Part shown: positions 46,944 to 53,080 of the stretch, piece after piece
Layout: each line of letters begins with the position of its first letter
Numbering within the stretch: position 1 is the first letter of the stretch
NCBI GenBank assembly: GCA_903828955.1
Contig: CAIKOA010000026.1
Location: 1-53,080, forward strand
Length of the DNA: 53,080 bases
Reading direction: 5' to 3'
Origin: an uncultured Microcaldota archaeon
GTDB lineage: Archaea; Micrarchaeota; Micrarchaeia; Anstonellales; Bilamarchaeaceae
Notes under the pieces: model-generated
Databases searched by the model: none
Told to the model about the DNA's origin: nothing
What the model saw: the letters and a program-made list of their open reading frames with translations, nothing else
Made by a program: the position numbers and the translations under genes

Positions 46944-47623
46944 CAGAGTCTCCCCACATATTCTTCGATTTCCTTGAAGCTGATTGCGCACCCGGCGTAT
47001 TTGAGCTTGTAAAGGCCGGCCTCAGTGGCCTGTTTCTTGAGGTCATCGAAGTGGTCGAAGAACCCTTTTTCGTAGCCAAGGAATGCGACTTCGGTGCTGC
47101 GGATTACTTCCATTCCGCGCACAAGGTCTGCAAGCTGCGCAAGGCTCTGGCGGTTCACCATTATTGAAGTGCGGAATTCGTCCTGGAGGTGCTGTGTCAA
47201 TGAGGTTGGGTCGTCAATCAGGATGCGGGTGGTGCGCTCATCTATTAGAATTGAATTGACTTCGAGTTTTCTTGCAAGTGCAATCATTTCGGTTTCCCCG
47301 AGGTGCATCAGAGTTATTGGGGAGCCGTGCGCATAGAACACTTTGTTTGCAGTATCCATTATTTTTTTTGTTTCCGCGGAAACGTCCTGGTCAACCACTT
47401 CGACTACTTTGTCATTTATCATTTCCTTTATGCGGATTGCGGAGAAGCAGTATTCCTTTGTGGCAAGGGAAAGGGGCGTGTCCACCGTTTCCCTCTGCAC
47501 CGAGCGCGGGATTAATGTGCGCACTCCGTATTTGTCCTTGAAGAAGTAAAGGAGGCCTTCGAGGCAGGAGCCCGTGAGGGAAATGAGCGTGCTTGAATCG
47601 CAGAGGAGATATTTGTCTTTCAT
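46943..47623 (-). CDS. PIN-domain-like protein, about 226 aa
   Basis: The N-terminus has the PIN-type start KYLLCDSSTLISLTG (Asp), a mid-domain LGETEMIALARKLEVNSILIDERTTRIL with Glu and Asp at the expected spacing, so a metal-dependent RNase fold is likely. The last about 70 residues are a helical extension with EVAFLGYEKGFFDHFDDLKKQ. ATG 47623 is used because GGTG lies seven bases upstream; ATG 47629 overlaps the preceding stop. It lies between an HTH-like gene and the XPF nuclease in a tight operon. It is not a simple toxin: no antitoxin-like gene of usual size is next to it. Confidence 0.75.
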   Translation of the reverse strand: MKDKYLLCDSSTLISLTGSCLEGLLYFFKDKYGVRTLIPRSVQRETVDTPLSLATKEYCFSAIRIKEMINDKVVEVVDQDVSAETKKIMDTANKVFYAHGSPITLMHLGETEMIALARKLEVNSILIDERTTRILIDDPTSLTQHLQDEFRTSIMVNRQSLAQLADLVRGMEVIRSTEVAFLGYEKGFFDHFDDLKKQATEAGLYKLKYAGCAISFKEIEEYVGRL

Positions 47624-47625
47624 TT

Positions 47626-48177
47626 TCATTCACCCAGGAGCATTCTTCTTGCTTTTTTTATCCGTGAATCGAGAGGAATCTTGTCGCTGAGGCGGTCGAA
47701 CATCATCGTTTTCCCTGCGTAGTCCATGATTTCCTGCTTTTCAACGCCGGTCATTTCAGAAGCTGCGGAAAGGGAAATCCCCTGTGCATAGAGGATTGCC
47801 GCAGTTTTCAGTTTTCCCTTATCGATCATTCCCTTTATGAAGCGGGAATCCGCGCTATCTAAGGCCTGTATTGCGTCCCCGAGGGAATCCAGGTATTTTG
47901 CAAGCGCCTCCGGGTCTTTCTTTTCTGCGGTTGAAACGAGCCCGTCAAGCTTTGCCTCGATCATCTTTACTGCGTCTGCGTGCTCTTTCCCGAAAAAGCG
48001 GGGCTTGGAAAGCATTTTTGCAAGCACATACGAATAAACCGCAAGCATGAAATTCTGCTTTGAAAAATTCAGGGCGGTTTCCGCCTGTATTTTGTCGTTT
48101 GTCTTGCGCATCTTGCGCATGTTCCTTGCCTTGAACGCATCACGCATGTCGTGGGCGATTGCTACCGGGTCGAGCAT
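47626..48177 (-). CDS. Helical protein with a C-terminal HTH-like region, 183 aa
   Basis: First gene of the HTH-PIN-XPF operon. Residues 1-100 are charged helices (RDAFKARNMRKMRKTNDKIQ); residues about 120-170 include MIDKGKLKTAAILYAQGISLSAASEMTGVEKQEIMDYAG, read as a helix-turn-helix, followed by a basic end (SRIKKARRMLLGE). Similar proteins occur next to PIN-like genes in archaea, but the role is unknown. ATG 48177 is 27 bases after ATAAATACTTAA, a leaderless promoter (about 48199-48209). The stop overlaps ATG 47629. Confidence 0.75.
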   Translation of the reverse strand: MLDPVAIAHDMRDAFKARNMRKMRKTNDKIQAETALNFSKQNFMLAVYSYVLAKMLSKPRFFGKEHADAVKMIEAKLDGLVSTAEKKDPEALAKYLDSLGDAIQALDSADSRFIKGMIDKGKLKTAAILYAQGISLSAASEMTGVEKQEIMDYAGKTMMFDRLSDKIPLDSRIKKARRMLLGE

Positions 48178-48283
48178 GCGCCCCTTTTTGCGGGCAACTA
48201 ATAAATACTTAACTTATACGGGGATTTGGAATGGGCCGGCGCGGCATCGATATGCATATATCACGTAATTATCGCGCAGGTGC

Positions 48284-48364
48284 CATGAGGGGATTTTGAG
48301 CGGTTCACGACGGAAGCGTGCTTTCCGCGTGAATCTGCTTTGCGGTTATCATGCCCCAATCATG
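48284..48364 (+). ncRNA. Candidate structured small RNA with its own promoter
   Basis: An outer stem CATGAGGGG (48284-48292) pairs with CCCC (48354-48357), bulge AA, TCATG (48360-48364). The inner hairpin has GGTTCACG (48302-48309) pairing with CGTGAATC (48328-48335), including a G-T that is a G-U pair only in plus-strand RNA, then CGGAA (48311-48315) pairing with TTCCG (48323-48327), with AGC/GCT below. TATGCATATAT (about 48251-48261) lies 27 bases before the predicted start. The arrangement resembles a single-hairpin H/ACA-like guide, but the downstream ACA is not convincing. It lies between divergent genes. Confidence 0.5.
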
Positions 48365-48438
48365 ACTAAAGGGAGTTAAAAAACGCAAAAATCTCTCTCG
48401 GAGCGAACATAGCTTTAAAAATGTATCATGATTATGTC

Positions 48439-48924
48439 ATGACAGTTGCGCAACATTTGCGCAATGAAAGACACCCACAGAGGCAAGCGAACATGCTTGA
48501 GGAAGATACGAAGGCAAGATTTAAAAACGTACCAGCGCCGTACCTGACGCACGAGATAGAGACAGATTTGAAGGCGAACCTCGAGAAGTTCAGAGACCCG
48601 GTGGTCTTGGCGGAAATCGCCTACAGACTGCTGGAAGAGCGGGAAAACACGAATAGGATCCTGAAGAACGTTCTGGCGCGGATGGACAAGCTGGAGGCTG
48701 GCAGGGAAGCAGGCGAACCTCCCCAAGGTATGCTTCTCCCTGAAATCGACCAAAAAATCATGGATTTTGTTGGCAAGTCCGGCAAAGCCACTGCCCAGGA
48801 TGTTCAGATGGAATTCGGGTACCGCGGAAGCAACGCGGCAAGTTCCCGCCTGAACAGGCTTGCGGAAATGGGTATCTTGGATAAAAGACAGGTTGGAAGA
48901 AAAGTTTTCTTCCTCTTGCGCTAA
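48439..48924 (+). CDS. Winged-helix-domain protein, 161 aa
   Basis: The first about 90 residues are charged helices, including EIAYRLLEERENTNRILKNV, which could be a coiled coil. The last about 65 residues form a winged helix: LPEIDQKIMDFVGKSGKATAQDVQ, then YRGSNAASSRLNRLAEMGIL, and the wing DKRQVGRKVFFLL. A transcription regulator is likely. ATG 48439 is used because TTTAAA (48413-48418) lies 24-27 bases upstream; ATG 48421 would overlap the promoter. It stands alone on the plus strand, followed by a GNRA-type hairpin. Confidence 0.8.
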   Translation: MTVAQHLRNERHPQRQANMLEEDTKARFKNVPAPYLTHEIETDLKANLEKFRDPVVLAEIAYRLLEERENTNRILKNVLARMDKLEAGREAGEPPQGMLLPEIDQKIMDFVGKSGKATAQDVQMEFGYRGSNAASSRLNRLAEMGILDKRQVGRKVFFLLR

Positions 48925-48926
48925 TT

Positions 48927-48940
48927 CCCGCGAAAGCGGG
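48927..48940 (+). terminator. GAAA-loop hairpin after the winged-helix gene
   Basis: CCCGC (48927-48931), loop GAAA (48932-48935), GCGGG (48936-48940) forms a perfect stem three bases after the stop codon. A GNRA tetraloop suggests an RNA role, such as 3' end protection; a termination T-run is not visible. Confidence 0.45.
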
Positions 48941-49122
48941 GTTAAATAGCGTGAGGCGACCGGAGCAGGGCTGCTCACCTCCCACCCACACAAGTTTGTA
49001 TGCCCTCTCCTCCCTCCGCTTTATACTCTTTTAGAAATAGTTATGCACCGATTGATATCGGCATTCTGTTTTTCTTTTGCGTCCTGCCAGACTTTTCTTT
49101 TTACAAAAAGAAAGGGGTGGCA

Positions 49123-50541
49123 CTACGCGGTTTCCGCGCCTTTTTTCGCCCGGGCTCCGTAATCCGCCATTCCCGCGCTCCAGATGTTTCCGTATTTTTC
49201 CTCAAGCTGCTCTTCCGCGCTCTTGGATTGCTTTATTGCGAGCTGGATATGCGTGGGCTCTATTAAGGATGCCTCTTCAACCGAAGCGAAATCCCCTGCG
49301 AGGCGGATTATTCCGCTAAGTGTGCGCAGGCGGAGCGTGAGGCCGCTCTTGTTTTCGGTGGATTTGCATATTTTCCTGGATTCTTCGATTATCAGGTCTA
49401 CTGCTTTTTTGGAAGCGTGCGGAATTCTCGCGTCGTTCTGGATTTCCTGGGCAACAAAGGAAGCCATTTTCTCCTGGTTTTCCGGTGTGTCCTCTATGTA
49501 TGTGTTCAGGACAATTTCGTAGCCGCTGCCCCGTATTCTGGAACGGAGAGCAGGCGAAAGCGAGGGAAGGTCGTTTATGTTCATTGCGCCAACCAAAATG
49601 AAGTCGCAGGGGACGTTTTCAACGCGCACGATTGAGCCTGCGCTGTTTGGATTTCTTCCGGTGATTGGGAATTTTTTCTCCTGCATTGCGGTAAGGAGGA
49701 ATTTCTGCGAATCCCCCAGAGTGGTCATTTCGTCTATGTAGAGGACGCCTTCGTGGGATTCGTGGAGAGCCCCTGCAACCACGCGTTGATAAGCGGGAGT
49801 GCCTATTTCCGGATGGCTTCCATACGGGTCATGGCGCACGTCTCCGAGCAATTCGGTCTCGTTGTTGCCGACAACCTGCACAAAAGTGGAGCGGGTGAGA
49901 GGCACGATTATCTTGCGGAGCTTTTTTGCCTCTGCGGCTTTTCTTTTCTTCAGGTCTTCAACGGTGAGCACGATTATTCCGTCGGTTTCCGTGCGTTCGT
50001 ACAGGAGGGTTTCCTGCTTTCCGTCCTCGCCCAGGCGGGTTGCCTGCACTGCAATCCCTTCCTTTTTATTCTGCTGATTCGGGACGAGGTTTCCAAAGGG
50101 AGCGGTTCCCCGGTCCGCTTTGTCTGCGCCGCAGGAAGGGCAATAGAGAAGGCGGGGAGTAGAGAGCTCTCCGCACCTGCGGCAGCGGAAGCCCAGTTTT
50201 TCAGCAACGAATTCCGGGACTTCATAGGGGTGAAGGGGCGTTCCGAAGGATTTTTCCTCCTGGAATTCCCTTTTCAGCATTTCGAAATTTCGGATTGAAA
50301 GAACGGGGCGCTCAGGGCGCTCCGGGTTATGCAGAACGGAAACCTCAAGTGTGGGCGGCGGGAGGATGGAAGCTATTGCGCGGGCAATCATGCTCTTTCC
50401 TGTGCCGGGGGCTCCAACGAGGAGAAGGTGCCGCTTCTGCTTTGCGACAATCCGGGAAATCCTGACGGCCTCATCCTGCCCGATTACCCTCTCTAGGGGG
50501 TTTTTTGGGATGCGTATGTCGGCCGTCGTCTCAAAATCCAT
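49123..50541 (-). CDS. LonB-like AAA+ ATPase with zinc ribbon insert and no protease domain
   Basis: A 472-aa protein. Walker A is GAPGTGKS (43-50), Walker B GVLYIDEM (265-272), followed by the LonB-type LLGDVRHDPYGSHPEIGTPAYQRV segment (231-254) and sensor/arginine residues in LSPALRSRIRG. Between the motifs, where archaeal LonB has membrane segments, lies a zinc ribbon (Cys120, Cys123, Cys134, Cys137). The C-terminus ends in a helical domain (AAA lid) at residue 472, without the Lon serine-lysine protease domain. It therefore probably remodels proteins or complexes rather than degrading them. ATG 50541 lies 27 bases after the ATATACTTAT-type promoter inside the repeat region. Confidence 0.88.
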   Translation of the reverse strand: MDFETTADIRIPKNPLERVIGQDEAVRISRIVAKQKRHLLLVGAPGTGKSMIARAIASILPPPTLEVSVLHNPERPERPVLSIRNFEMLKREFQEEKSFGTPLHPYEVPEFVAEKLGFRCRRCGELSTPRLLYCPSCGADKADRGTAPFGNLVPNQQNKKEGIAVQATRLGEDGKQETLLYERTETDGIIVLTVEDLKKRKAAEAKKLRKIIVPLTRSTFVQVVGNNETELLGDVRHDPYGSHPEIGTPAYQRVVAGALHESHEGVLYIDEMTTLGDSQKFLLTAMQEKKFPITGRNPNSAGSIVRVENVPCDFILVGAMNINDLPSLSPALRSRIRGSGYEIVLNTYIEDTPENQEKMASFVAQEIQNDARIPHASKKAVDLIIEESRKICKSTENKSGLTLRLRTLSGIIRLAGDFASVEEASLIEPTHIQLAIKQSKSAEEQLEEKYGNIWSAGMADYGARAKKGAETA

Positions 50542-50554
50542 GCCCTATTATACT

Positions 50555-50668
50555 CTTGATAAAAATATATACTTATGGGGGGTTGCTTGGGCTGAAGCAC
50601 TTTAGGGGGCGCTCCCCCTGAAGGGCTCCTTGATAAAAATATATACTTATGGGGGGTTGCTTGGGGAA
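50555..50668 (+). repeat. Dispersed repeat copy C with a tandem partial copy D
   Basis: A 37-base direct repeat, CTTGATAAAAATATATACTT..., occurs at 50555-50591 and 50629-50665, period 74. Copy C (50575-50629) is a full GC-rich element with ATGGGGGGTTGCTTGG, the AGGGGG-CGCT-CCCCCT hairpin and CTGAAGGGCTCC. Copy D (50649-50668) is partial. The tandem also duplicates the promoter TATA region of the AAA+ gene. A further trace lies at 50755-50780. Confidence 0.8.
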
Positions 50669-50727
50669 TGAAGTAAAGTAATTGCGAAGCGTTCTGAGGA
50701 GGTAAGAAAATCGCGGGGGGTAGGTTC

Positions 50728-50757
50728 CACCAGGAGGGGGACCTCCCCCGCCTGGTG
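50728..50757. other. Very stable 12-pair hairpin in the repeat region
   Basis: CACCAGG (50728-50734), A, GGGGG (50736-50740), loop ACCT, CCCCC (50745-50749), G, CCTGGTG (50751-50757) forms a long stem with one A-G mismatch. It may be a terminator or part of a mobile element; it contains no gene. Confidence 0.55.
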
Positions 50758-50784
50758 AGGGGGGTTGCTTGGGGGAGAAGAACA

Positions 50785-51423
50785 TTACTGCTTTAGGGAA
50801 AGGATTTCGCGGAGCAGGTCCTCGGAAGGCCTGGGGCCGGTGAATTCCAGCTTGTCATTGATTACCGTTTTAGGGACGCCACTCACGTTGAACCTTGCGG
50901 AAAGATCGCGAAAAACGTCGGTATCCACCATCTGCGCGCTTATCTTCGGGTTAAGAAGGGAAAAGTCGTGGGCGACCTTCAATGCCTGCGGGCAGTGCGG
51001 GCAGGTCTGGGAAACGAAAATGCGCAGCTTTAGCGGGAAATCGATTGCTTTTATCTTTTTCTCCATATCCCCTGAGATAGGGATCTTTCCTTTTGAGGCT
51101 TCTATTATGTCGTCAAGCAGGATTGGGAAGAGATGCCCGCCGGGAAAACCGTAAAAGGTCGCGGTCCCCCCTGTCTTTTCCGAGAAGATGACAAGCGAAG
51201 GCGCGACTTCAACCCAGTATTTGTCACGCTCTTTGGAGTAAATTGAGTATTTTTCAAAGGAGAGTTTTTTGTGGAAAGATGCGATCTCTTCGAATGTTTT
51301 CGCGTATTCCTCGCACATTCCGCACTCTTCTTTTTCACCAAAAACCCTGAAAACCACTGCGCCATCCCCCATCTCCTTTGCGAATCTTTTCTTTATTTCT
51401 GAGGCAAGCTGGGCGTCAATCAT
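50785..51423 (-). CDS. Glutaredoxin-like protein disulfide oxidoreductase (PDO)
   Basis: A 212-aa protein made of two thioredoxin folds. The first active site is CGMC (Cys34, Cys37), the second is CPHC (Cys141, Cys144); cis-proline sites are AP75S and GVPKT. Archaeal PDOs form or reduce disulfides in the cytoplasm, fed by thioredoxin-reductase-like enzymes. Its presence fits the many Cys-rich proteins in this window. ATG 51423 is the natural start. Confidence 0.92.
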   Translation of the reverse strand: MIDAQLASEIKKRFAKEMGDGAVVFRVFGEKEECGMCEEYAKTFEEIASFHKKLSFEKYSIYSKERDKYWVEVAPSLVIFSEKTGGTATFYGFPGGHLFPILLDDIIEASKGKIPISGDMEKKIKAIDFPLKLRIFVSQTCPHCPQALKVAHDFSLLNPKISAQMVDTDVFRDLSARFNVSGVPKTVINDKLEFTGPRPSEDLLREILSLKQ

Positions 51424-51476
51424 GGGTTTGATTTAGGGAGTTTGGGTTAAAAAGCATATCTGGAAAGATATCTGCG

Positions 51477-52649
51477 ATGCTGCGGAGAATTGGGGCGCTG
51501 AATTTCATAGAGCAATTCAAATACGGGGCGCTTACGCTTGCGCTTCCATTATACCTCATCAGCAAGGGTGTCGCTGTCGGGGACATTGGGCTCGTGCTTT
51601 CGCTCATGCCGCTCGCATTCGTATTGATAAGGCTGGTTTCCTCGGTTTTTGCGGATGTGGTCGGGGTAAAGGTATTTTTCATTTTCAGCATGGCGCTCCA
51701 GTCATTGACGAGCCTGATTTATGCATATGCGGCGCTTCCGATACAGTTTGCAATCGGGAAAATATCCGAGGGCGCGAGCGAGGCGTCCTTCTGGGCCGTG
51801 GACAGGACCGCGATAATAGCCCGCGCGCCTGAAAAGAAATACCTCAGCATCATGGGCAGCGTGAGGGAATTCGGCGGCGCGGCAGGGATTCTCTGGGCAG
51901 GCCTGCTAATTTCATACTCCTCGTTTGGATTGCTATTCTGGGTCATATTGGCCCTCGGAATTGTGGGGATCCTGGTTGCATCAACCGTAATGAACCGCGG
52001 GGCTTCCATGAAGCACCCTGACTGGGGGACGCTCTTCCGCGTAAAACGGAAAGAGGCGAATTTCTGGGACGTTTCCATCGCGACGATCCTGGTTAATGTC
52101 TCATACCTTATTGTTTTCACTTTCCTGCTCCCGGTTGTCCTGGATGGGATGGGGATGAGCTACATCCATATTGCAATGCTGCTTGCAGGGTTCTACATGT
52201 GCGTAGGGGTGGGCCTTATTGTCGCGGTCAAAATGAACCTTGATGAGAACAGGCTGCTGTTTTTCCAGCTGATTTCAATACCCTTCATAGCGATGCTCCC
52301 GTATATGGGGGGATTCTTCATCTATGCGCTGCTCCTTGCTGGGTTCGGGTATGGGGTGTGCATAGCGCTGAATGAGGCAATGATCGGGTACATCGCAGAG
52401 GACGGGAGGGGCATTTCGAGCAGGATTTCTGTCTTGATTGCGCCGATGAATTTCTGCACTTTCCTGGCATTTGCGATTGGCGGGTTCGCCCTTGGAATGC
52501 TCGGGCCGGAGGCGCTTTTTGCCGTTGCCGGCGCGCTGGTTTTCGGGTATGTGCTGCTTAGCAAGAAGATAATGGATGAACTGGACAGGAACACCAGGAT
52601 TATGGAGTATCACCCGCACAGGAGAAGAGAAGCCCTAGCAAAAGCATGA
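51477..52649 (+). CDS. Major facilitator superfamily transporter
   Basis: A 390-aa protein with about 11-12 hydrophobic segments and a central hydrophilic loop near residue 175 (NRGASMKHPDWGTLF). Segments such as GDIGLVLSLMPLAFVLIRLVSSVFADVVG (loop 2-3 region), RAPEKKYLSIMGSVREFGGA and LLLAGFGYGVCIALNEAMIGY are typical of MFS. The substrate cannot be predicted. ATG 51477 is used. The 3' end overlaps the convergent small secreted-protein gene by 50 bases. Confidence 0.9.
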   Translation: MLRRIGALNFIEQFKYGALTLALPLYLISKGVAVGDIGLVLSLMPLAFVLIRLVSSVFADVVGVKVFFIFSMALQSLTSLIYAYAALPIQFAIGKISEGASEASFWAVDRTAIIARAPEKKYLSIMGSVREFGGAAGILWAGLLISYSSFGLLFWVILALGIVGILVASTVMNRGASMKHPDWGTLFRVKRKEANFWDVSIATILVNVSYLIVFTFLLPVVLDGMGMSYIHIAMLLAGFYMCVGVGLIVAVKMNLDENRLLFFQLISIPFIAMLPYMGGFFIYALLLAGFGYGVCIALNEAMIGYIAEDGRGISSRISVLIAPMNFCTFLAFAIGGFALGMLGPEALFAVAGALVFGYVLLSKKIMDELDRNTRIMEYHPHRRREALAKA

Positions 52650-52917
52650 ATATCGGGCCGAAGCAGGACATGTTGTGGACTAATCCGTCGTTTTGTATGC
52701 AGAAGTCGTTCATCTGCTGGCATACTGTGAGCTCCTGCGAGTATTTGGTCTCGTCAAATTTTTGCCCTTTTACGCAGTAATTGTTCTCGTTAAAATCCCC
52801 GCCTGACTGGGTGCATGATTCTTTTAGGCACTTTTCGTTTGAGGCAGGGCACTCCGCTCCGGTCGTTGGGAATGCGAGCGAGAATGCTATCAGCAAAAGG
52901 AATGCTTGCTTGAGCAT
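52600..52917 (-). CDS. Small secreted or membrane-tethered Cys-rich protein, 105 aa
   Basis: A signal peptide (MLKQAFLLLIAFSLAFPTTG, cut near residue 20) is followed by a domain with seven cysteines (in AECPAS, EKCLKESC, NNYCVKG, TVCQQMNDFC and MSCFG) and a C-terminal hydrophobic segment (IFMLLLGLLFSCAG). It is likely exported and anchored. ATG 52917 lies about 26 bases after a T-rich TATA-like stretch (52936-52946). Function unknown. It shares 50 bases with the end of the MFS gene on the other strand. Confidence 0.7.
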   Translation of the reverse strand: MLKQAFLLLIAFSLAFPTTGAECPASNEKCLKESCTQSGGDFNENNYCVKGQKFDETKYSQELTVCQQMNDFCIQNDGLVHNMSCFGPIFMLLLGLLFSCAGDTP

Positions 52918-52952
52918 GCGCCCTTTTGGAAGGGGAAAAATAAAAACTCTAT

Positions 52953-52972
52953 CCCCGCCCTAAAGGGCGGGG
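52953..52972 (-). terminator. Intrinsic-like terminator of the partial right-edge gene
   Basis: CCCCGCCC (52953-52960), loop TAAA, GGGCGGGG (52965-52972) is a perfect 8-pair stem. On the minus strand a T-rich run (GAGTTTTTATTTTT) follows it and also forms the promoter of the next gene. On the plus strand TTTTT follows as well, so it could work both ways. Confidence 0.7.
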
Positions 52973-52984
52973 TTTTTGGCTCGT

Positions 52985-53080
52985 TTAGAAAAACCCTGCT
53001 AAGTTGAGTTGCGCCGGCTCGTCCCTAACCTGCCGGATTGTTTCGTGGAGTTTTTCGAACTGCTGGTTCTCGATGTAGCC
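52985..53080 (-). CDS. C-terminal end of a protein with a PCNA-binding-like motif (partial)
   Basis: Only the last 31 codons lie in the window, running into the right edge; the stop is at 52985-52987. The sequence begins GYIENQQFEKLHETIRQV and ends QLNLAGFF. The end matches the PIP-box consensus Q-x-x-L-x-x-F-F exactly at the C-terminus, as in PCNA clients such as flap endonuclease, RFC or polymerases. Upstream is a helix. The protein's identity cannot be seen here. Confidence 0.7.
   Translation of the reverse strand, partial: GYIENQQFEKLHETIRQVRDEPAQLNLAGFF

Overview
This is an archaeal window. The evidence is a eukaryote-like information-processing set: ribosomal proteins L18e, L13, S9, S2 and S10, RNA polymerase subunit N (Rpb10), EF-1alpha, topoisomerase VI A and B, NMD3, a Pno1/Krr1-type KH protein, an archaeal TyrRS and an XPF-type nuclease. 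TATA boxes sit about 27 bases before many start codons (leaderless genes), and internal operon genes use a GGTG Shine-Dalgarno. Compact gene packing, many unrecognised proteins, very large Asn-rich surface proteins and a stand-alone minimal [FeFe]-hydrogenase suggest a DPANN archaeon. Iainarchaeota/Diapherotrites or Micrarchaeota-like is my best guess; the lineage is inferred, not proven.

Layout: 1-3.6 kb has a small conserved protein, a HEAT-like protein, an lrp-sufS-sufU operon (minus) for Fe-S cluster assembly and a secreted protein. 3.7-6.4 kb is the archaeal rpl18e-rpl13-rps9-rpoN-(tRNA-Pro)-rps2 cluster. 6.4-9.9 kb holds a Cys-repeat lipoprotein, a membrane protein, a low-complexity hypothetical protein and the [FeFe]-hydrogenase. 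10-11.9 kb has EF-1alpha, S10 and tRNA-Thr. 12-14 kb has a HicB-like small protein, an unknown protein, a GNAT and a densely folded gene-free region, probably a new structured RNA. 14-19.9 kb is a head-to-tail operon: helical protein, KH protein, Top6B, Top6A and two unknowns.

19.9-27.8 kb is a two-gene envelope operon: an 1816-residue signal-peptide/membrane/zinc-ribbon protein overlapping by 4 bases a lipoprotein with a lytic-transglycosylase-like domain. 27.9-31.5 kb holds tyrS, a DUF2070 membrane protein and nmd3. 31.5-42.1 kb encodes one giant surface protein of about 3530 residues (beta-helix repeats, DUF11-like repeats, Cys-rich stalk, C-terminal membrane anchor), split here by an apparent one-base frameshift near 36.09 kb. 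42-45 kb has a flippase-like protein, an unknown, an ICMT-like methyltransferase and tRNA-His.

45-48.2 kb carries an MBL-fold nuclease and a three-gene operon (helical/HTH protein, PIN-like protein, XPF-type nuclease). 48.2-53 kb has a second strong structured-RNA candidate, a winged-helix protein, a LonB-like ATPase with a zinc ribbon but no protease domain, protein disulfide oxidoreductase, an MFS transporter, a small secreted protein, and the C-terminus of a gene ending in a PCNA-binding-like motif. A dispersed GC-rich hairpin repeat lies upstream of several genes (10.0, 46.15 and 50.6 kb).
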